DNA of 64,000 nt from Candidatus Fredericiella danica (GTDB taxonomy: Bacteria > Chloroflexota > Anaerolineae > Caldilineales > Caldilineaceae). The notes under the pieces were generated by a model. It was not told the origin of the DNA, did no database searches, and saw only the letters and a program-made list of their open reading frames with translations. The position numbers and the translations under genes are program-made. Where the stretch lies: the NCBI GenBank assembly GCA_016713335.1, contig JADJPH010000013.1, forward strand, positions 62,001-126,000. Direction: 5' to 3'. Below are positions 59,191 to 64,000 of the stretch, one piece after another. Position 1 is the stretch's first letter, and every line of letters begins with the position of its first letter.

Positions 59191-60369
59191 ATGTTCGCCA
59201 CATTGCCTCTGTGCATAGCAGGTGCACGGTTGATTGGGATTGGTGTAAGCATCGTGTTGATCCTCCTATTGACGAGTGCGTGCCAGCCGATCCAACCGCC
59301 GACTGCGGCAGCACCGGTGGCGAGTTCATCCCCAGCGGAGGGGACGGAGGACTCGGCGACGCCGGCGAGCGCGGAAGCAGCATCGATTGCGCCAACACCG
59401 AAACCGACTCGCCGCCCGCGCGTCAAACTCGACATTGTGCTTGAGAAGTTAAACAGCGTCGCACTTGCTGGTAATCTGCTCGGGGATCCGACCGAGCGCA
59501 AGATCCAGGTCGTGCTACCCCAAGGCTACGCCGAGTCGAACAAACGCTACCCAGTTGTGTACATGTTGCACGGCTATACTGGCAATGAGAGTTACGGCTT
59601 TGAAGGCAAGTCCATATATGAGCAGGTACTGCGCAACGGCGAAGCCAAAGAGATGATCCTCGTGTTTCCGAACGCCGACAACCGACTTGAGGGGAGCTTT
59701 TACCTGAATTCCCCAACGATCGGCGACTACGAAACCTACATCTCCCAGGAGGTGGTTGACTATATTGACGCCCACTATCGCACATTAGCCACACGCGATA
59801 GCCGAGGAATCGCCGGCTGTTCGATGGGCGGAGACGGCGCCATTCATCTTGGACTCACTTATCCAGATGTCTTTGGTGTCGCGGCACCAATGTCTGGCCA
59901 ATATCATTGGCTCAATGATCTAGGCTGGAAGAACGTAGACGGCTTTTCGAAGCTGCCCGCTAACGATGACGAGTTTCAAACACTTCCGATCGAGATCCGA
60001 TGGCTCACGGCAATCGCGGCTGGGGCCGCCCCGAACGCGGACAAGCCGCCCTTCTTTCTCGACATGCCATGGGAAATCGTCAATGGTGCACCACAGGTCC
60101 TGCCTGAGGTGAGGGAAAAGATCGCTGCGGCATCACCTTGGGCTGATGCCGCAGACTACAGCAAGCAGTCGCAGCGCCTGAATTCGCTACTAATCTACCA
60201 TGGGAGGTTGGACGCGATTACTCCGGTCGAACAAGTGCGGGCGTTTGATGCCTATTTGACTGAATTGGGCATCAAACATGACTATCTGGAGACTGATATG
60301 GGACACTGTGGCGACCTGGCGCCGGTACTCTCGTTTATGTCGGAGCAGTTGGTGGCTGAGGAACCGTAG
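59191..60369 (+). CDS. Esterase-like alpha/beta hydrolase lipoprotein
   Basis: The 392-residue protein starts with a lipoprotein signal peptide (VLILLLTSAC) and an Ala/Ser/Pro-rich tether. The enzyme part resembles the esterase D/feruloyl-esterase family: YPVVYMLHGYTGN with the oxyanion residues, IAGCSMGGDGAIHLGL with the nucleophile Ser, and Asp/His in IYHGRLDAITPVEQ and MGHCGDLA. ATG 59191 follows AAAGGAAAA. The open frame upstream to 59020 has no family similarity. It is anchored outside the membrane and probably hydrolyses esters of cell-surface or plant-derived compounds. Confidence 0.83.
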   Translation: MFATLPLCIAGARLIGIGVSIVLILLLTSACQPIQPPTAAAPVASSSPAEGTEDSATPASAEAASIAPTPKPTRRPRVKLDIVLEKLNSVALAGNLLGDPTERKIQVVLPQGYAESNKRYPVVYMLHGYTGNESYGFEGKSIYEQVLRNGEAKEMILVFPNADNRLEGSFYLNSPTIGDYETYISQEVVDYIDAHYRTLATRDSRGIAGCSMGGDGAIHLGLTYPDVFGVAAPMSGQYHWLNDLGWKNVDGFSKLPANDDEFQTLPIEIRWLTAIAAGAAPNADKPPFFLDMPWEIVNGAPQVLPEVREKIAAASPWADAADYSKQSQRLNSLLIYHGRLDAITPVEQVRAFDAYLTELGIKHDYLETDMGHCGDLAPVLSFMSEQLVAEEP

Positions 60370-60390
60370 ACAGATCGCCCGCAATCACAC

Positions 60391-62274
60391 TTGTCGCCGA
60401 AGGAGAAAACGATACCCGCACTCACCGAAGACACGATCCGAGCAAATGCCACCCGGCAGTCAATGCAGCGCGGCATCCAGTACTACAATGATGAAGCGGT
60501 ACTTGAGGTGAACCGCCGCGGCAGGCGGGTGTCAGCCAGTGTGGCAGGCAGCGACTACGCCCCCTATACCGTAGCCGTGACCCTTGACGCAGACGGCGGG
60601 ATCGGCGCCGCCGGTTGCACGTGCGCCTATGAGGGTGGCGGCTATTGCAAGCATATCGTCGCCCTCCTGTTGACGTTGGTAAATGACCATGAGGCGGTGA
60701 AGGTGAAGCAAGAAATCAGGACGTTATTGGCCGATCTGACCGCTACGCAATTGCGCGAGCTGGTCGTGGCGGTGGCAGAAGAGGAACCGGCCTTTGCCGA
60801 TGCGCTCGAAGAGTACCTTGCCGCAATGCGCCAGACCTGGCAAGACAGCGCGCCGCAAGCGAAGGCGCCTGCCGCGATCGTCCTCGTCGACCTTGTTGCC
60901 ATGCGGCGCCAGATTCGCAAAGATTTCCGCAGCGCCACCGTCTACGACGGGCGCAGCCATGGGGGCGCCTATTGGGATTATGACAATGAAGGCATGATTT
61001 CCCCTGACGAGGTGCTTGGCGAGCATCTGGCCACTGTGGCCGGTTTGTTGGATACGATGAATGCGACTGCCGCTACGCCCGTCATTGTCGCGATCATCGA
61101 GGAATGGAACGAGTGTCTTGACGGTCTGGAGGACTGGCTGCTGGAGGGGAACGAAGAAGCGTTCGCTGACACAGGTTTTGAGCTCGACGTTCTGCTGGCC
61201 GAGACGCTGTTGAGCCAGGAACTCACCGAGGATGAGCGCGATGAATGGCGCAGCAGTCTGGCACAGTTGGCAGAAAATGTGACGGACTTCCCGATCACCG
61301 AGCTGGCGCTGCTGGAGTGGTGGGACGAGCCGCAATTGGTGGCGTTGATGCAAGGCGTTGCCGCAGCAGCGCCGGCGGCGCCAACGGACACGGCCGGCGG
61401 CGTAAACGCTCAGACGAGTGAGGTGCATGCAGCCTATGCCGGCATCGAAGACAGCGTCGCTGGCGACGACGAGGAACTCGTAATGTTGCGGTTGCGTATC
61501 CTGTCGCGCGCCGGGCGCACGCGGGAGTATCTGAACCTTGCACAGTTGACCGACCATGCCTATCTCTATGTGGCGAAAATCGCCGAGTTGGGCGACGTGG
61601 CACGTGCCCTGGCCGAGGGCTTGCAATTGCTGTATTTGCCAGGCGAGTGTCTGGCGTTGGCCAACCTGTTTGTTCGCGAAGGGGCCAATGGCGCCGGGTT
61701 GATGATCGCAGCGCATGGGCTTGACCTGAATGCCACCGCGCACCGTCTGGCATTGGCGCAATGGATTGTGCCGATGGCCGAGGCGCAGCAGGAGTACGCG
61801 CTTGCCCTGCGGGCTGCGCGGATCGCCTATGGGCTGACACATCAACTATCTGACTACCTGGCCGTAGAGCGGTTGGCTGGGAGCGATTGGCCTACGCTCA
61901 AGACCGAAATGCTCACGGAATTGGGTCAGGTGCACTCTTATGGCGCAATCGACATCTACCTGCACGAACAGATGCTCGAACCGGCCATGGCGTTGATTGG
62001 CGATTACGATACCGTCAATGCGGAGCGAGTGATCAGGGCAGCCCGTGCGGCGTATCCGGACTGGGGAATCGCGCGCTGCAAGCGCAATGCGGAGCGAATC
62101 ATGGATGCCGGCAAAGCGAATCATTACGCTGATGCGGTCGCATGGCTGGAACTGGCACATGACATCTGGATCGAGCACGGTCGCAAGGGGGAGTGGGATG
62201 CGTATCGAACAGAACTGTTGACAAAGCACGCACGGAAGTACAAACTCGTGCCGATGATTCGGGGGATTAGGTAG
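60391..62274 (+). CDS. SWIM zinc-finger protein
   Basis: The 627-residue protein has a SWIM zinc motif, GCTCAYEGGGYCKHIVALLLT (CxC-x7-CxH), around residues 75-95, then helical repeats to the end. SWIM domains bind DNA or proteins and often accompany SNF2 ATPases or MuDR-like proteins; none is adjacent. No signal peptide or membrane segment. TTG 60391 is the only standard start in frame near the N-terminus, but AGGAG at 60401-60405 is downstream of it and points at an ATA at 60412 (IPALTEDTIRA). An ATA start or an ATG misread there is likely. Confidence 0.72.
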   Translation: MSPKEKTIPALTEDTIRANATRQSMQRGIQYYNDEAVLEVNRRGRRVSASVAGSDYAPYTVAVTLDADGGIGAAGCTCAYEGGGYCKHIVALLLTLVNDHEAVKVKQEIRTLLADLTATQLRELVVAVAEEEPAFADALEEYLAAMRQTWQDSAPQAKAPAAIVLVDLVAMRRQIRKDFRSATVYDGRSHGGAYWDYDNEGMISPDEVLGEHLATVAGLLDTMNATAATPVIVAIIEEWNECLDGLEDWLLEGNEEAFADTGFELDVLLAETLLSQELTEDERDEWRSSLAQLAENVTDFPITELALLEWWDEPQLVALMQGVAAAAPAAPTDTAGGVNAQTSEVHAAYAGIEDSVAGDDEELVMLRLRILSRAGRTREYLNLAQLTDHAYLYVAKIAELGDVARALAEGLQLLYLPGECLALANLFVREGANGAGLMIAAHGLDLNATAHRLALAQWIVPMAEAQQEYALALRAARIAYGLTHQLSDYLAVERLAGSDWPTLKTEMLTELGQVHSYGAIDIYLHEQMLEPAMALIGDYDTVNAERVIRAARAAYPDWGIARCKRNAERIMDAGKANHYADAVAWLELAHDIWIEHGRKGEWDAYRTELLTKHARKYKLVPMIRGIR

Positions 62275-62555
62275 AGACAAGAGAGACAGGGAGACAGGGA
62301 ACGGGAGACAGGGAGACAAGAGAGACAGGGAGACAAAGCCAATCAGAGCCACGCACGTGAGTAAGTGGTTAGGCAGCGCCAGCAAGCGGGGCGGGGGCGG
62401 CCAGCTGGGCGGCGGGACTGGGAGGGGAGAAAGAGTGGCGGGGGGGGCGCGGCGCGTGAGTAGGGGGTTAGCCGCGGCTGTCTGAACTGGGACTTTTGGG
62501 GTGAACGGGTGGTCAGAATGAGTTGGCGCAGCTTGCGCTATATCGGTCGCCGGGT
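62275..62555. repeat. Low-complexity intergenic stretch with GGGAGACA words
   Basis: Bases 62275-62338 consist largely of repeated GGGAGACA and GAGAGACA words. The rest (62339-62510) is G-rich and shows no gene. It separates the convergent SWIM gene and haem lipoprotein gene. Confidence 0.55.
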
Positions 62556-63620
62556 CTAGGGATTTCTACGACCGGCTCGGAGCAGCGACCAGACAAAGTC
62601 TGTCTGCGCGTATTTGGGCGTGACAGTGCCGTTTGACAGTGTGTAGAACCAGTCCGGATTCGGCGCGCCAGTACTACCCAGCAGTGGCGCAACGCTCGCA
62701 AAGATGTCGAGGCGGTCGGCGGCGCCACCTAGCGTTGGGTCACGCTTACCGATCGTAGCGCGGGCATGACAGGTGATGCAGGAAGAGGTCGCTTCGAACC
62801 CCTCTTCGATCTGAGAGTTCGCGAGTATGGTGGGGCGACCGGTCGAATCGACAAAATCGATTTGGCTGCCGCGCAACACGTAGTTTTCCCAGACGGTTCC
62901 CTTTAGCTGCACGGGCAAGCCGGCACGGTCCCGTGAGGGGATGACGGTTTCGCGATCTGGATTCGCCTTGTGCTCCCAGGTAGCCCAAAACCAGTTGGGA
63001 AGATCCTTGGTGGTGATGTGCAGCGCCGTCAGACCAAAGATGTGCACTTGTCCATCGGCAGTCGTTAAGGTCGTCGTGTGGTAAAGCGGTGCCTGGTCTG
63101 GCGTGACAGGGCGCCACTGCGCCTTGACTTCCATTGCTTCAACGGGAAAGACGATCGGGTGACCACTCGCAAACAGGGCTTCTTGGCCCTCGATGTACCA
63201 CAGGTTGTTGGCGACAATAAAGTCGAAGGTGGCACGATTCATTCGTGTTTCATTGACGCCAAAGGGCGAGAGTGCCGGATCGAACGCAGCGACAGGGGCA
63301 TCCTCAGGATGAGCCGCCATCTGCTGCAGCGGCATTGGATCAAGTTGCTCGAGCGTGCGAGGGGCAGCAACCAGCGTGTCCCAATCAGGTGTCGCGTTTG
63401 GATCCGCAAACACTTCGCGGGCAAGCGCCCATCCTTCCCAGGCGACACGGCCTTGCGGGTCACCAGGAATGGGGCGGCTTACCTCCATAAAGCGTTGCCA
63501 GGCAAACTGGTCTGGCGAGTTGACGGCAGGATTTGTGCTCGGGGCGCTGCATGCTACAAACAATCCAGCCGCGAGTGTGAGTACAAAGAAACGTAGGACC
63601 CTGTGGATCAGGTGTTGCAT
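62556..63620 (-). CDS. Haem-binding lipoprotein (cytochrome c-like)
   Basis: The 354-residue protein has a lipoprotein signal (LAAGLFVACS) and one c-type haem motif, SCITCHARAT near residue 285. A region upstream (FDFIVANNLWYIEGQEALF and WYIEGQ) is unlike ordinary small cytochromes. Long monohaem or dihaem-type lipoproteins of this size occur near other oxidoreductases but I cannot place it in a named family. It acts outside the cytoplasm. AGGAGG precedes the ATG at 63620. The neighbouring PAP2-type gene is upstream in the same direction. Confidence 0.65.
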   Translation of the reverse strand: MQHLIHRVLRFFVLTLAAGLFVACSAPSTNPAVNSPDQFAWQRFMEVSRPIPGDPQGRVAWEGWALAREVFADPNATPDWDTLVAAPRTLEQLDPMPLQQMAAHPEDAPVAAFDPALSPFGVNETRMNRATFDFIVANNLWYIEGQEALFASGHPIVFPVEAMEVKAQWRPVTPDQAPLYHTTTLTTADGQVHIFGLTALHITTKDLPNWFWATWEHKANPDRETVIPSRDRAGLPVQLKGTVWENYVLRGSQIDFVDSTGRPTILANSQIEEGFEATSSCITCHARATIGKRDPTLGGAADRLDIFASVAPLLGSTGAPNPDWFYTLSNGTVTPKYAQTDFVWSLLRAGRRNP

Positions 63621-63659
63621 ACGCCTATCCTCCTTGATTCTCTCCGTAAAGGGAAGGGA

Positions 63660-63693
63660 CCTGGTCTACCTTGCTCATACAAGGTAGACCAGG
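63660..63693 (-). promoter_or_regulatory. 14-bp perfect hairpin before haem lipoprotein gene
   Basis: CCTGGTCTACCTTG (63660-63673), loop of six, and its exact complement (63680-63693). It lies in the 118 bases between two minus-strand genes. There is no T-run, so it may stabilise or process the transcript rather than end it. Confidence 0.6.
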
Positions 63694-63738
63694 CACGGGT
63701 GACTTGCTACTGCAGGCGATGTCTACCGGGGCGTGCTC

Positions 63739-64000
63739 TCATTCGCCCTGTGGGACATACGGTACTGCGGTGCGCCAGTTGCTGCCGATGGCCTCTTCTG
63801 AGCGAGGTCCGACGGGCGACGGGTGCATGTGCGTCTGCCAGATGTCTTCGGCGATTGCCAGACCCAGCCACACGCCACCGATTGGCTGGGTGAGGTCTGG
63901 GACCTGGTTGCCCTGGGCATCCTGGGTGACAGCGAAAGCATCGAAGACCCAGTGCACCCCAAGATCCACGCGGCTCAGGCCGTTCTCCACGATCATCTGC
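63739..64000 (-). CDS. PAP2/vanadium haloperoxidase-like protein, C-terminal end (partial)
   Basis: The frame comes from beyond the right edge. It reads GLSRVDLGVHWVFDAFAV and IGGVWLGLAIAEDIW, which match the last PAP2 segment (SRxxxGxHxxxD pattern with the catalytic His) of vanadium chloroperoxidase-like proteins. The first 87 residues of the end are visible. The identification needs the remaining gene. It may be cotranscribed with the haem lipoprotein. Confidence 0.65.
   Translation of the reverse strand, partial: QMIVENGLSRVDLGVHWVFDAFAVTQDAQGNQVPDLTQPIGGVWLGLAIAEDIWQTHMHPSPVGPRSEEAIGSNWRTAVPYVPQGE

Noticed and set aside
60724..61845. 373-residue open frame on the minus strand
   Set aside because: Antisense to the SWIM gene, which has a zinc motif and proper direction; no family features.

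Overview
The window looks like a chromosomal segment of a Chloroflexota bacterium, probably from the Anaerolineae/Caldilineae side. This is inferred from the high G+C, Ala/Pro-rich lipoprotein N-termini, frequent GTG/TTG starts, type 2 IPP isomerase, an AdoCbl-dependent ribonucleotide reductase next to the division cluster, and low-complexity hairpin repeats between genes. No 16S rRNA, tRNA, CRISPR array or transposase was seen, so the taxonomy is an inference.

Layout. 1-6 kb (+): the tail of a Rieske oxygenase, a PYROXD2-like FAD oxidoreductase, an amino-acid ABC transporter (binding protein and permease, no ATPase gene), and a YyaL-type thioredoxin-domain protein. 6-10 kb (-): an exported S41 peptidase and a nucleotide-sugar epimerase. 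10-11.2 kb (+): a DtxR-type regulator and a Nudix hydrolase. 11.3-17.8 kb (-): infA, rpsU and rpsA, each with recognisable signals, then a DUF4129-like/DUF58 pair, an SDR enzyme and a XerC-like recombinase. 17.9-21.5 kb (+): an unrecognised protein with 57 cysteines in about 290 residues and a PucC-type MFS protein, both apparently leaderless. 21.5-25.4 kb: a DEAD/DUF1998 helicase with an embedded HNH module, divergent from an AlkZ-like DNA glycosylase. 25.5-29.8 kb: a CDP-alcohol phosphatidyltransferase coupled to a PTPMT1-like phosphatase (+), then GNAT, DUF423, polyprenyl synthase and type 2 IPP isomerase (-).

The core is a 23-kb dcw cluster on the + strand: mraZ-rsmH-ftsL-ftsI-murF-mraY-murD-ftsW-murG-(two membrane proteins)-murC-murB-ddl-ftsQ-ftsA-ftsZ, followed by nrdR-nrdJ. 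It has a textbook MraZ operator (three TGGG boxes every 10 bp) and a pair of NrdR boxes 31 bp apart. murE is absent from its usual slot. Large nested inverted repeats built from heptamer-like words sit at several gene borders. 53.6-64 kb: glycerol-1-phosphate dehydrogenase and a class II aldolase (-), a LysM/alpha-beta hydrolase (+), aroA (-), a GNAT fragment, an esterase lipoprotein and a SWIM protein (+), a haem-binding lipoprotein and the end of a PAP2/haloperoxidase-like gene (-).

An overriding feature is that at least 14 genes, including essential ones (rpsA, rsmH, murF, murD, murG, aroA), carry single-base frame breaks, many in short homopolymers. Frame restoration always gives a normal family member, so these are best read as residual sequencing indels, not pseudogenes. 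Coordinates below span the restored genes.
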